Part shown: piece by piece, positions 18,448 to 26,645 of the stretch | Position numbering within the stretch: position 1 is the first letter of the stretch | How the letters are laid out: every line of letters starts with the position of its first letter | Source: Synechococcus sp. LTW-R | GTDB lineage: Bacteria > Cyanobacteriota > Cyanobacteriia > PCC-6307 > Cyanobiaceae | Direction of reading: 5' to 3' | Length of the DNA: 64,000 bases | Assembly: GCF_014217875.1 (NCBI RefSeq) | Contig: NZ_CP059060.1 | Span: 2,108,001-2,172,000 of the forward strand | Notes under the pieces: model-generated | What the model saw: only the letters and a program-made list of their open reading frames with translations | What the model was told of the DNA's origin: nothing | The model's database searches: none | Program-made: the position numbers and the translations under genes

Positions 18448-19046
18448 TGACCATCGCTTCCTCCACGCAGTTCATCTGCTTTGTAGTGCTCTCGGCCGTG
18501 GTGGCCATCGGAGCCCTGGGCGTGGTGCTGCTGCCGAGCATCGTTTACTCGGCCTTCCTGCTGGGTGGTGTCTTCCTCTCGGTCGCCGGCCTCTATCTGC
18601 TGCTGAATGCCAGCTTTGTGGCGGCAGCGCAGGTGCTCGTCTACGTCGGTGCGGTCAACGTGCTGATCCTGTTCGCGATCATGCTCGTGAACAAGAAGGA
18701 AGACCTGGCGGCCATTCCTGGGTTGGCGGTGCGTCGACTCCTCTCCGGTGCCGTCTGTGGCGGCCTGTTTGTCCTGCTGCTGCGGGTGGCTTTCACCACC
18801 CCCTGGGCCCTGCCTGGTCCGACCCCCATCGGCGAAGAGGCGACGATTCGCATCGGCGAGCACCTCTTTAGCGATTACCTGCTGCCGTTTGAGCTGGCAT
18901 CGGTGCTGCTGTTGATGGCGATGATCGGTGCCATCGTCCTGGCCCGACGCGATGTCTACAGCTCCGATGTGGTCACCGGTGAGCCGGCCGACCAAGGTCT
19001 GATCGAGAAATCCCGCACGCCCCTGCTCCTGGAGAAAACCAACTGA
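18447..19046 (+). CDS. ndhG: NAD(P)H-quinone oxidoreductase subunit 6
   Basis: An NDH-1 membrane subunit of 199 residues with about five hydrophobic helices. The conserved core is [28 protein letters not shown] (about 50-78), typical of NuoJ/NdhG. The C-terminal region ends in a hydrophilic tail with PLLLEKTN. Both ends overlap the neighbouring ndh genes by one base, implying tight translational coupling. Confidence 0.95.
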   Translation: MTIASSTQFICFVVLSAVVAIGALGVVLLPSIVYSAFLLGGVFLSVAGLYLLLNASFVAAAQVLVYVGAVNVLILFAIMLVNKKEDLAAIPGLAVRRLLSGAVCGGLFVLLLRVAFTTPWALPGPTPIGEEATIRIGEHLFSDYLLPFELASVLLLMAMIGAIVLARRDVYSSDVVTGEPADQGLIEKSRTPLLLEKTN

Positions 19047-19375
19047 TGACCATCGAGCTGCCCACCACGGTCCCTCTCCAGGCTTATCTCGCTCTGGCGG
19101 CGATCCTGTTTTGCACGGGTGTTTGGGGACTGATCAACAGCCGCAACGCCGTGCGGGTGCTGATGAGCATTGAGCTAATGCTCAACGCCGTGAACATCAA
19201 CCTGATGGCCTTCTCCAGCTACCTCGATGGTCAGCTGATTCGCGGCCAGGTCTTCGCGATTTTCGTGATCACCGTGGCGGCGGCTGAGGCCGCCGTCGGA
19301 CTGGCGATTCTCCTCTCTCTGTATCGGAACCGTGAAACGGTGGATATGGAGCGTTTCAACTTGCTGCGTTGGTAG
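19046..19375 (+). CDS. ndhE: NAD(P)H-quinone oxidoreductase subunit 4L
   Basis: The smallest classical membrane subunit of NDH-1, 109 residues with three hydrophobic helices. The segments [20 protein letters not shown] and [14 protein letters not shown] contain the acidic residues of the NuoK/NdhE proton channel. Last gene of the ndhAIGE operon. The NAD kinase gene starts 28 bp later on the same strand. Confidence 0.96.
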   Translation: MTIELPTTVPLQAYLALAAILFCTGVWGLINSRNAVRVLMSIELMLNAVNINLMAFSSYLDGQLIRGQVFAIFVITVAAAEAAVGLAILLSLYRNRETVDMERFNLLRW

Positions 19376-19403
19376 CCAGGCTGGGCGCAAGCACAGCTGG
19401 CTT

Positions 19404-20315
19404 ATGCGCCTTGAGACCGTTTGGTTGATCCATCGAGCGGCCAGCCAGGCCGCTCTGCGCCAAGCCCGGCGCTGTGCCCAAACCCTGCGGGACCAGGGTG
19501 TGAAGGTGGCCGTGGCCATGAGTGGGGCCAACGCGAACCCCTTCCCGGGTCTGTTGGCCGATGAGGGCACCCATCCCGACTTGGCGGTGGTCTTGGGCGG
19601 CGATGGAACCGTGCTGGGGGCTGCGCGCCACTTGGCCCCCCTCGGGGTGCCGATCCTCTCCTTCAACGTCGGCGGCCACTTCGGCTTTTTGACCCAGGAG
19701 CGTAAGCTGCTGGGTCATGGCCATGAGACCGAAGGCGCCTTCGACCTCTGGCAACGGCTGCGGGATGACCGCTTTGCCTTAGAGCGGCGGATGATGCTCG
19801 AGGCCCGCACCGACAGCAGCGACACGGTCCATACGGCCCTCAATGACCTCTACTTGAGGCCGGGGATCGATGAGGTCACCCCCACCTGTGTGTTGGAGTT
19901 GGAGATCGACGGCGAGGTAGTCGATCAGTTTCGCGGTGATGGCCTGATCATGTCGACGGCCACCGGTTCCACGGGGTATTCCATGGCGGCGGGCGGGCCC
20001 ATCCTTCACCCCGGTGTGGAGGCGATTGTGGTGAACCCGATCTGTCCGATGAGCCTCTCCAGCCGCCCGCTCGTGGTGCCCCCAAGGGCGCAACTGGCGG
20101 TCTGGCCGCTGGGGCCTTCTAACAGCCGAGTGCGTCTCTGGAAGGACGGGGCCTTTGCGGCCGTCCTCGAGCCAGGGGATCGCTGTGATGTGCGCCGATC
20201 CCCCAATCACGCCTTGATGGTGCTGCTCGAGCAGAGCCCCTCCTATTACCGGACCCTGACCCATAAGTTGCATTGGGCCGGCAGTCTGACGGCCGCTGAG
20301 CCCTCTCCGAACTGA
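19404..20315 (+). CDS. nadK: NAD kinase
   Basis: Phosphorylates NAD to NADP. The 303-residue protein has the catalytic GGDGT motif at about 65-69 ([16 protein letters not shown]), then [10 protein letters not shown], the substrate loop ALNDLYL, and [14 protein letters not shown]. The ATG at 19404 gives the usual N-terminus ([10 protein letters not shown]); an in-frame upstream codon lies inside ndhE. Placed directly after the NDH-1 operon, it may be expressed with enzymes that use pyridine nucleotides. It is one of the two NAD kinase types cyanobacteria carry; which one cannot be settled here. Confidence 0.95.
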   Translation: MRLETVWLIHRAASQAALRQARRCAQTLRDQGVKVAVAMSGANANPFPGLLADEGTHPDLAVVLGGDGTVLGAARHLAPLGVPILSFNVGGHFGFLTQERKLLGHGHETEGAFDLWQRLRDDRFALERRMMLEARTDSSDTVHTALNDLYLRPGIDEVTPTCVLELEIDGEVVDQFRGDGLIMSTATGSTGYSMAAGGPILHPGVEAIVVNPICPMSLSSRPLVVPPRAQLAVWPLGPSNSRVRLWKDGAFAAVLEPGDRCDVRRSPNHALMVLLEQSPSYYRTLTHKLHWAGSLTAAEPSPN

Positions 20316-20324
20316 ACCGCTCCC

Positions 20325-20840
20325 ATGGCCCTCGAGATTGAGCGTCGCTTCCTGGTCTCCGGCCAGCAGTGGCGCGACGTGGTGGCTTGGCAGCGGGATT
20401 TTGCCCAGGGCTACCTGCCGAACTCTTCGGAGGCGATGACCTCACGGGTTCGCCTCGCTGGCCCTGAGGAGGCCTGGCTGACCCTCAAATTCCCGGCCGG
20501 CGGCATCGCCCGCCAGGAGTTTGAGTACCCGATTCCAGCGGCGGACGCCTCAGCCCTGCTGGAGTGCTGCGAGGCCAAGTTGATCAAGCGTCGTTATGGC
20601 TTGGACTTGCCAGGTGGTGACTGGGTCCTGGATGTCTTTGAGGGGGAGAACGCCCCCTTGGTGATCGCCGAGGTGGAGCTGGAGCAGGCCGATCAAGCCG
20701 TGGCGATTCCCGCTTGGTGCTCCACCGAAATCACGGGCCTTGGTGCCTTCAGCAATGCGGCCCTGGCCAGCCATCCCTTTGGGCACTGGAGTGAGGCGGA
20801 ACAGGCCCCCTGGCGAAAGGCGTTGACTGAGCTGCTTTAG
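20325..20840 (+). CDS. CYTH-domain protein (probable inorganic triphosphatase)
   Basis: A 171-residue CYTH (adenylate cyclase/thiamine triphosphatase) domain. The N-terminal signature is EIERRFLV, equivalent to the ExExK motif but with arginine in the lysine position. Alternating charged strands follow (SRVRLAG, WLTLKFPAG, VLDVFEGENAPLVIAEVELE) as expected for the beta tunnel that binds triphosphate and metal. The likely activity is tripolyphosphate hydrolysis. It begins 10 bp after nadK and is probably in the same transcript. Confidence 0.85.
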   Translation: MALEIERRFLVSGQQWRDVVAWQRDFAQGYLPNSSEAMTSRVRLAGPEEAWLTLKFPAGGIARQEFEYPIPAADASALLECCEAKLIKRRYGLDLPGGDWVLDVFEGENAPLVIAEVELEQADQAVAIPAWCSTEITGLGAFSNAALASHPFGHWSEAEQAPWRKALTELL

Positions 20841-20853
20841 GATTTGCTTAAGA

Positions 20854-21045
20854 ATTGCTCGGATCGGGTTGCTCGGCCTCTACGACCAAGACGGTGTGCT
20901 GCGCTGCTCCGGGCTCGATCAGGCCGAGTGTCTGGCCTATGCCGAGCTCTTCGCCTTGGCGGAGGGCGCCTTCAGCATCGAACCGTTGTTTGCGGGGGCG
21001 GACCCCGGCTCTACGCCTCGTCCGCAGGCAGGTTGCAGCAATTGA
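20854..21045 (+). CDS. Small hypothetical protein with non-ATG start
   Basis: The frame from 20827 to a TGA at 21043-21045 is open, with strong third-position GC bias. The translated core reads IGLLGLYDQDGVLRC, then SGLDQAECLAYAELFALAEG, which looks like real protein sequence. There is no ATG or GTG at the start; candidates are ATT at 20854 (AGGA about 11 bases before) or TTG at 20869. It follows the CYTH gene by 13 bp and overlaps the last 35 bp of the PedR-like gene on the opposite strand. Function unknown. Confidence 0.4.
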   Translation: MARIGLLGLYDQDGVLRCSGLDQAECLAYAELFALAEGAFSIEPLFAGADPGSTPRPQAGCSN

Positions 21046-21280
21046 ACCCATCACGGCAGATCTTGCCGTGATCCATCGCCCAGTTCAGGAGTGCCACGCG
21101 GTTCTTGGCGCCCGTCTTGGTGAAGACGTTGCTCACGTGGTTGTCCACGGTGCGCTTGCTGATCATCAGGTGCTCGCCAATCTCTTGATTGGTCAGGCCT
21201 TGGGCGACCAGTTGGATGATTTCCAGTTCCCGCTCGGAGAGGTCCATGGGGGAATGGCCGAGGCTGCTTCGATCCGTCAT
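21011..21280 (-). CDS. pedR: PedR-type LuxR-family transcriptional regulator
   Basis: An 89-residue stand-alone LuxR/GerE helix-turn-helix protein without a receiver domain: LSERELEIIQLVAQGLTNQ, then EIGEHLMISKRTVDNHVSNV. The size and the cysteine-containing tail (ICRDGFNCCNLPADEA) match cyanobacterial PedR. PedR senses photosynthetic electron transport through thioredoxin-dependent reduction of a C-terminal cysteine (known for Synechocystis; inferred here). A longer start 51 bases upstream is possible. It is divergent from metF, separated by 93 bp. Confidence 0.78.
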   Translation of the reverse strand: MTDRSSLGHSPMDLSERELEIIQLVAQGLTNQEIGEHLMISKRTVDNHVSNVFTKTGAKNRVALLNWAMDHGKICRDGFNCCNLPADEA

Positions 21281-21373
21281 CCAGGCCCCGAGACACCTCG
21301 TCACTGTAGGCAGCAGATCCCGTCTGGGCATGGCTGCGGTGGTTAATGATGGGCCCTGTTAAGCAAGGTTGTT

Positions 21374-22258
21374 TTGCGGCTACAGCAGGCGCTTGAGGCG
21401 GGCGACTTTGCCCTGACGGCAGAGGTGATGCCCCCCCGCGGTGGGGAGATCAAGCGGACCCTGGAGCACGCCGCGCTCTTGAAGGATTGGGTTCACGCCG
21501 TGAACGTGACCGATGGCAGCCGTGCGGTAATGCGCATGAGCAGCCTGGCGGTCTGCCGGCTGTTGCTCGATGCCGGGGTGGAGCCGGTCTGGCAGCAGGC
21601 CTGCCGCGACCGCAACCGCATTGGCCTGCAGGCGGATCTCCTCGGGGCCCATGCCCTCGGCATTCGCAACATCCTCTGTCTCACCGGTGATCCGGTGCGC
21701 GCCGGCGATCAACCCCAGGCCAGGCCGGTGAATGAGTTGGAGTCGGTGCGCCTGCTGCAGCAAGTCGCAGCGTTTAACCGGGGTGAGGATCCGGTGGATG
21801 GCCTGCTGCCGGACGGTCCCACGGACCTGTTCGCCGGTGCTGCTGCTGATCCGCAGAGCCCTAGCTGGAGTGGTCTAAGCAGCCGGATTAGCCGCAAGCA
21901 GAAAGCCGGGGCGCGCTTTGTCCAAACCCAGATGGTGATGGATGAGGACTGCCTGAAGCGCTTTGTCGATGAGATCACCGCGCCCCTGGGACTCCCCGTC
22001 TTGGCGGGAGTGTTTTTACTGAAGTCCGCGAAGAACGCCGCCTTCATCAACCGGGTCGTTCCTGGCGCCTGCATCCCGCAATCGATCATTGATCGCCTCG
22101 CGGCGGCAAGCAATCCCGCCGATGAAGGCATCACGATCGCCGCAGAGCAGGTCAGCCGTTACGCCAGGACCTGCCAGGGGGTGCACCTGATGGCGGTGAA
22201 GGCGGAAGAGCGCATCCCGCTGATTCTGGAGCGGGCTGGCTTCAGCCCGCGTTGCTGA
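21374..22258 (+). CDS. metF: Methylenetetrahydrofolate reductase
   Basis: A 294-residue TIM-barrel flavoprotein that reduces 5,10-methylene-THF to 5-methyl-THF for methionine synthesis. The N-terminal LTAEVMPPRGGE carries the catalytic glutamate, followed by VNVTDGS, NILCLTGDP and a C-terminal GVHLMAVKAEERIPLILE. The start is TTG, with AAGG about 6 bases upstream. FAD-binding segments RDRNRIGLQADLLGA are visible. It overlaps the 3' end of the nucleotide-sugar gene by 17 bp. Confidence 0.92.
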   Translation: MRLQQALEAGDFALTAEVMPPRGGEIKRTLEHAALLKDWVHAVNVTDGSRAVMRMSSLAVCRLLLDAGVEPVWQQACRDRNRIGLQADLLGAHALGIRNILCLTGDPVRAGDQPQARPVNELESVRLLQQVAAFNRGEDPVDGLLPDGPTDLFAGAAADPQSPSWSGLSSRISRKQKAGARFVQTQMVMDEDCLKRFVDEITAPLGLPVLAGVFLLKSAKNAAFINRVVPGACIPQSIIDRLAAASNPADEGITIAAEQVSRYARTCQGVHLMAVKAEERIPLILERAGFSPRC

Positions 22259-23423
22259 TCGCCAGGTCGGTGCCGAGCAGGTCGGCCATCGCCTTCTGCT
22301 GCGGCGACGGTTTGGCGTAATCCTGGCGGCGCGCGTCAGTGATCAGCCAATCCAGGGCCGCTTCCTGCAGGTCGAAGTGATCGCCGTTGCGGTCGACGCA
22401 GTAGCGACCAAACACCAGCTTCTCCACCAGGCGGACACCGGGGCCGATGCGGGAATAGTCAAAGATGATCGAGTTATCGACGGTCGCGCCTTCGCAGATG
22501 TGGCAGCTCGGGCCGATCATCGCCGGTCCGATGATCGTGGCGCCGTCTTCGATCTTCGTCATGCCGCCGACGTAGATCGGTCCCTCAACGTGGATCTTGT
22601 CCCAGTTCGCCGCCACATTGAGGCCGGCATAGATCCCGGGACGCACTTCCTTGCCGGGGATCTGAACCTGACGGACCTGGCCCTGGAGCACGCTGCGGAT
22701 GGCCTGCCAGTAGTCGGGCACCTTGCCGATGTCCACCCACTCGAAATCCATCGGCAGGGCGTAGAACGGCGCGCCGTTGGCGACCAGCTGGGGAAAGAGA
22801 TCCGAGCCGATATCGAAGGGAACGCCTTCGGGGACGAAATCGAGAACTTCCGGCTCAAAGATGTAGATGCCGGTGTTGATCATGTCGCTGGCGGCTTCTT
22901 CCACAGAGGGCTTCTCTTGGAAGGACTGCACACGCCCGTCGTCATCGGTTACAACGACGCCGTAGCTGCTGACCTGATCGCGGGGGACGCGCTTGGTGAT
23001 CAGGCTCGCCATGGCCCCCTTGGCCTTGTGGCGTTTGACGGCTTCGCTGAGATCGAGATCGATCAGCGCATCGCCGCAGAGCACCACGAAGGTGTCATCA
23101 AAGAAATGCTGGAAGGTCTGGATTTTCTTCAGTCCGCCAGCGGATCCAACGGCGTCACCGATCAGCTCGCCGTCTTCAATTCGGCCTTCAAAGCTATAGG
23201 CAATTTCAACGCCAAAGCGTTGACCATCCCGGAAATAGTTCTCGATCTCCTCGGCCAGGTGGGAGACATTCACCATCACTTCGGTGAATCCGTGCTCCCG
23301 GAGAAGTTCCAGCAGAAACTCCATCACGGGTTTCTGAAGGATGGGGATCATCGGCTTCGGGATCGTGTGAGTAATGGGTCTCACACGGGTTCCCTTGCCC
23401 GCAGCCAGGATCATCGCCTTCAT
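22242..23423 (-). CDS. Nucleotidyltransferase / NDP-sugar pyrophosphorylase
   Basis: A 393-residue sugar nucleotidyltransferase. The N-terminal LAAGKGTRVRPITHTIPKPM binds the NTP. LCGDALIDLDL holds the metal-binding aspartate, and INTGIYIFEPEVLDFVP and EWVDIGKVPDYWQA are typical of GDP-mannose or glucose-1-phosphate pyrophosphorylases. The C-terminal part (from about 255) is a left-handed beta-helix with IYVGGMTKIEDGATI-type repeats. The exact nucleotide and sugar are not determined. It probably supplies activated sugar for cell-surface polysaccharide. Confidence 0.85.
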   Translation of the reverse strand: MKAMILAAGKGTRVRPITHTIPKPMIPILQKPVMEFLLELLREHGFTEVMVNVSHLAEEIENYFRDGQRFGVEIAYSFEGRIEDGELIGDAVGSAGGLKKIQTFQHFFDDTFVVLCGDALIDLDLSEAVKRHKAKGAMASLITKRVPRDQVSSYGVVVTDDDGRVQSFQEKPSVEEAASDMINTGIYIFEPEVLDFVPEGVPFDIGSDLFPQLVANGAPFYALPMDFEWVDIGKVPDYWQAIRSVLQGQVRQVQIPGKEVRPGIYAGLNVAANWDKIHVEGPIYVGGMTKIEDGATIIGPAMIGPSCHICEGATVDNSIIFDYSRIGPGVRLVEKLVFGRYCVDRNGDHFDLQEAALDWLITDARRQDYAKPSPQQKAMADLLGTDLAISNAG

Positions 23424-23445
23424 CGAGCCACCCTACGCAAAAGAC

Positions 23446-24345
23446 TTAGGCCGCAAGGGGTTCGCGAGCCGGCCCCCGAGCTGACCCTCGCGCCGACTCG
23501 AGTTCGGCGGGCAGCGGAAGTTGCACCGATTCCCGCTCATCGAGCAGACGCTTGAGTTGCAGGGGGCCAAACAATCCGCCCTGCTGCTCCAGCTCCACTT
23601 TTCCCTGGGAACAGAGGAAGAGCAGCGCCCAAAAGACACCCACCCGATCGCGATCCAGGTCCTCTGGCGCCACCTCGGCCCAGGCTTCGACGAGGCCCTC
23701 AAAGCCTGTCCACTCCAAGGATTGAGGCCACTGCAGCAGGAATTGGCTGAGGGCCGCGGTGGTCTCGGGCAGTTTTTCCCGGTGGGCCAGGGCAGCGACC
23801 TGCTCAATCGCGGCCCGATCGCTGTAGCGGCGGCTGCGTTGGCGGTTGCGGACTTGTCCCTCTTCCTCCTCAAGGCGCTCGGCAATGTCCTCGAGCTGCC
23901 GAATCAGTTCGCCCAGGGTGACCGGCCGTTGCAGCGGCGGCGGCGCGACGGGGCGCCGCAGCAGATGGCGCTCGGGTTTGCGGGGCAGCTCCAGGCCTGG
24001 GGTCAGCAACCAACCCTGGCCTTCGGCGTCGAAATCAAAGTCAAACCCGTCCTCGAGTTCCGGCTCGGCGGGGAAGGTTTGGGCTTCGAGGACCTCGGCC
24101 TTCAGGCTGACCAGCACCGACGCGGCCAAAAAGGCCTCGCTGGTTTCGGCGAGATCCTGCTCGTAACTTCCGCCGCGTCCCTTGTTCAGCGCCGCCACCA
24201 GCTTGGGCACCTCAATCCGCTGGCGGAGTTGATCGAGAAAGCCGTCCACGACAGCGATCACATCGACGTCCCAGGGGTCTAGGTCACCCCGTTCAGCGGC
24301 GTCTTGCAACAGCCGGATCGCAAGCCTGGCGCCACCTTCGGCCAC
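23446..24345 (-). CDS. scpA: Segregation and condensation protein A
   Basis: The kleisin subunit of the SMC-ScpAB condensin that organises and separates chromosomes. The 299-residue protein has the N-terminal AERGDLDPWDVDVIAVVDGFLDQL signature near the start and an N-terminal SMC-binding helix. LAASVLVSLKAEVL is also typical. The C-terminal winged-helix region includes FWALLFLCSQGKVELEQ. Start is GTG. smc and scpB are not in the window. It is followed by the NDP-sugar gene after 22 bp. Confidence 0.85.
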   Translation of the reverse strand: MAEGGARLAIRLLQDAAERGDLDPWDVDVIAVVDGFLDQLRQRIEVPKLVAALNKGRGGSYEQDLAETSEAFLAASVLVSLKAEVLEAQTFPAEPELEDGFDFDFDAEGQGWLLTPGLELPRKPERHLLRRPVAPPPLQRPVTLGELIRQLEDIAERLEEEEGQVRNRQRSRRYSDRAAIEQVAALAHREKLPETTAALSQFLLQWPQSLEWTGFEGLVEAWAEVAPEDLDRDRVGVFWALLFLCSQGKVELEQQGGLFGPLQLKRLLDERESVQLPLPAELESARGSARGPAREPLAA

Positions 24346-24467
24346 GGTTTCTTGCGGACTGAACTGAAGCTACCGGCTTTAAGCGGGTTAAGCCAGTCCC
24401 CACCCGCGATGTCAGACCATTCTTTTGATGGATTTGCGCCCTGAATCTGGCGGCGGTTGAAGTCGAA

Positions 24468-24827
24468 CTAGGCCGCTTCTCCCTGGGCGGAGCTTTCACC
24501 CGCGGCCGGCAGCAACCCCAGCTGCGCGTCGACGGTGGCGCGGTAGCGCTGGACGTCTTCCTCCAGCTCGCGAATCCGGACCTGTTGGGCTTCGATCTCG
24601 CCGGGATCCATCTGGTTTTCCACCCGCTTGACCACGCCGGTCCACACCGCAAAGACCCAGGCGGCCGTCGCGCCGACGCCGCCCACCACAAGCAACAAGG
24701 CCGCCAGCGGCATCGTCGTGGTCACCCCGGGCAGGAAGCGCACGGTGGTTGGAGCGGTGTTCTCCAGGGTGAACATCACCGTGGCCAAACCAAAGCTGAA
24801 GATCAGCAGGAAGTTCAGCTGCTTCAT
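24468..24827 (-). CDS. LapA/DUF1049-family membrane protein
   Basis: A 119-residue protein with two hydrophobic helices (about 4-24 and 38-62) linked by a short loop with APTTVRFLPG, then a coiled-coil stretch (EIEAQQVRIRELEEDVQRY). This is the lipopolysaccharide assembly protein A domain layout, known to have many copies in cyanobacteria without a fixed role. It lies downstream of ndhD, separated by a structured-looking 96-bp spacer. Between it and scpA is a 122-bp gap with nothing recognisable. Confidence 0.75.
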   Translation of the reverse strand: MKQLNFLLIFSFGLATVMFTLENTAPTTVRFLPGVTTTMPLAALLLVVGGVGATAAWVFAVWTGVVKRVENQMDPGEIEAQQVRIRELEEDVQRYRATVDAQLGLLPAAGESSAQGEAA

Positions 24828-24861
24828 GGCTGCGCGGGGCCGCTGGTCGTGCTGAATCGAG

Positions 24862-24919
24862 ATTACGGAGATCGTGCCGGTCTGGCACGCGCAACCCCGA
24901 AGGGGCTGCGCTTCGTAAT
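24862..24919 (-). other. Predicted three-way-junction RNA element between ndhD and lapA
   Basis: A 6-bp closing stem (ATTACG with CGTAAT, 24862-24867 and 24914-24919) encloses two hairpins: GTGCC-5-nt-GGCAC (24874-24888) and a 10-bp stem closing a UUC(G) loop (24889-24911). Read on the minus strand the long stem is continuous using one G-U pair; on the plus strand it has an A-C mismatch, which favours a minus-strand RNA. It lies 4 bp after the ndhD stop and 35 bp before the lapA start. It has no trailing U run, so it is not a classical terminator. Confidence 0.4.
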
Positions 24920-24923
24920 GGCC

Positions 24924-26552
24924 CTAGCTGAGGGCTGGGGCCTGCAGTGGGGCCTGTCGAATCAAACCGGCTCCCGCAGGGGCTGTGAGGGCCTTCATTG
25001 AGCTCTCATTTCGGGCCACCAGCTGTTCCATCGAGGCCTTGTAGCTATCGGTCATCAACCGCGGGTAGAGGCCAATGCCGATAATCGGCACCAAGAGACA
25101 GCCAATGATGTAGATCTCGCGGGGCTCGGCATCCACCAGGTTGGTGTGGTCGACCAGCTCGGCTTTTTCCTTGCCGTAGAAGATCTCCCGCAGCATCGAG
25201 AGCAGGTAGATCGGGGTCAGGACCACGCCGATCGCGGCGAGGCCGTCAATCGCCACCCGGAAGGGCAGGGTGTAGGCATCGTCGGTGGCGAAACCCACGA
25301 AGACCATCAGTTCGCTCACGAAGCCGCTCATCCCAGGCAGGGCCAAGGACGCGAGCGAGCAGACCGTCCAAAGCGCAAACATCTTGCGCATCTTCTGGCC
25401 GACCCCACCCATCTCGTCGAGCTGAAGGGTGTGGGTGCGGTCGTAGGTCGCGCCCACCAGGAAGAAGAGCGAGGCGCCAATCAGACCGTGGCTGATCATT
25501 TGCAGCATCGCGCCGCTGGATCCCAGGGCGCTGAAGCTGCCAATGCCAATCAGCACAAAGCCCATGTGGCTGATGGAGCTGTAGGCGATCTTGCGTTTGA
25601 GGTTGCGCTGGGCGAAGGAGGTCAGGGCGGCATAAATGATGTTCACCACCCCCAGCACCACCAACAGCGGGGCGAAGACGGCGTGCCCATCCGGAAGGAT
25701 CTGGCAGTTGAAGCGCAGCAGCGCATAGCCGCCCATCTTCAGCAGGATGCCGGCCAACAACATGTGGACCGGGGCCGTGGCCTCGCCGTGGGCATCCGGC
25801 AGCCAGGTGTGGAGTGGAACGATCGGCAGCTTCACGCCGAAGGCGATCAGCAAGCCCGCATAGGCCAACAGCTGGAACTTCAAGGGGAAGCCCTTGGCCA
25901 TCAGGTCGCTGTACTCAAAGCTCGTGTGGCCGCCGTAGAAGGCCATCGCCAAGCCCGCCAGGAGGATGAACAGCGAGCTGCCAGCGGTGTAGAGGATGAA
26001 TTTGGTGGCGGCGTACTGGCGTTTTTTGCCGCCCCAAATCGCCAGCAGGAGATAGACCGGAATCAGCTCCAGCTCCCAAGCCAGGAAGAAGAGCAGCATG
26101 TCCTGGACAGCGAAGACGGCGATTTGGCCGCCATCCATGGCCAGCAACAGGAAATAGAACAGCCTCGGCTTAAAGCTCACCGGCCAGGCCGCCAGGACGG
26201 CGAGGGCTGTGATGAAGCTCGTGAGCAGGATCAGCGGCATGGAGATGCCGTCGGCGCCCACCGACCAGGCCAGCCCCAGTTCGGGGAGCCAGCTCACCCG
26301 CTCGACCAACTGCAGATTCGGGTCGCTGGGGTCGTAGCCCGTCAGGTACCCGCCCACCGTCAGTAGGAAGGTGATCAGGGCAATCCCGAGGGCGAACCAG
26401 CGGACCTGCTTCCCCTCTCCCTGGTCAGGGATGAAGGGGATGCAGAGGGCCGCTCCGATGGGGAACAGGATCGAGGCGCTGAGCCAGGGGAAGGCCGTGC
26501 TGCTCGCCTGTTCCGCCGCGACGGCCAGGGTTGAAACGAAGTCCAGGAGCAC
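24924..26552 (-). CDS. ndhD: NAD(P)H-quinone oxidoreductase subunit 4
   Basis: A proton-pumping antiporter-like NDH-1 subunit of 542 residues with about 14 hydrophobic helices. Family segments include [45 protein letters not shown], and [15 protein letters not shown]. It most resembles the NdhD1-type subunit of respiratory/cyclic NDH-1 rather than the CO2-uptake type, because it pairs with an ndhF of similar type immediately upstream. The GTG start lies 2 bp after a perfect hairpin, and no Shine-Dalgarno site is visible. Confidence 0.95.
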   Translation of the reverse strand: MLLDFVSTLAVAAEQASSTAFPWLSASILFPIGAALCIPFIPDQGEGKQVRWFALGIALITFLLTVGGYLTGYDPSDPNLQLVERVSWLPELGLAWSVGADGISMPLILLTSFITALAVLAAWPVSFKPRLFYFLLLAMDGGQIAVFAVQDMLLFFLAWELELIPVYLLLAIWGGKKRQYAATKFILYTAGSSLFILLAGLAMAFYGGHTSFEYSDLMAKGFPLKFQLLAYAGLLIAFGVKLPIVPLHTWLPDAHGEATAPVHMLLAGILLKMGGYALLRFNCQILPDGHAVFAPLLVVLGVVNIIYAALTSFAQRNLKRKIAYSSISHMGFVLIGIGSFSALGSSGAMLQMISHGLIGASLFFLVGATYDRTHTLQLDEMGGVGQKMRKMFALWTVCSLASLALPGMSGFVSELMVFVGFATDDAYTLPFRVAIDGLAAIGVVLTPIYLLSMLREIFYGKEKAELVDHTNLVDAEPREIYIIGCLLVPIIGIGLYPRLMTDSYKASMEQLVARNESSMKALTAPAGAGLIRQAPLQAPALS

Positions 26553-26554
26553 CG

Positions 26555-26569
26555 AAAGCGAGTCGCTTT
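26555..26569 (-). promoter_or_regulatory. Hairpin adjoining the ndhD start codon
   Basis: AAAGCG-3-nt-CGCTTT forms a perfect 6-bp inverted repeat that ends 2 bases before the GTG of ndhD. An in-frame TAA (26568-26570) sits at its upstream edge, so the GTG is the only reasonable start. The stem occupies the place where a ribosome binding site would be expected and could tune ndhD translation (inference). Confidence 0.35.
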
Positions 26570-26645
26570 AGGCGGAGTGTAGAAATGCTCACCACGACGC
26601 GCTCCTAGGAGTGGTCGATGTCACACAGAGCGTTGTGAGCGGCGC

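Noticed and set aside
25146-26366. Long open frame antisense to ndhD (406 codons)
   Set aside because: Composition is rich in His, Gln, Arg and Gly as expected for the reverse of a high-GC membrane gene; no domain; ndhD is certain.
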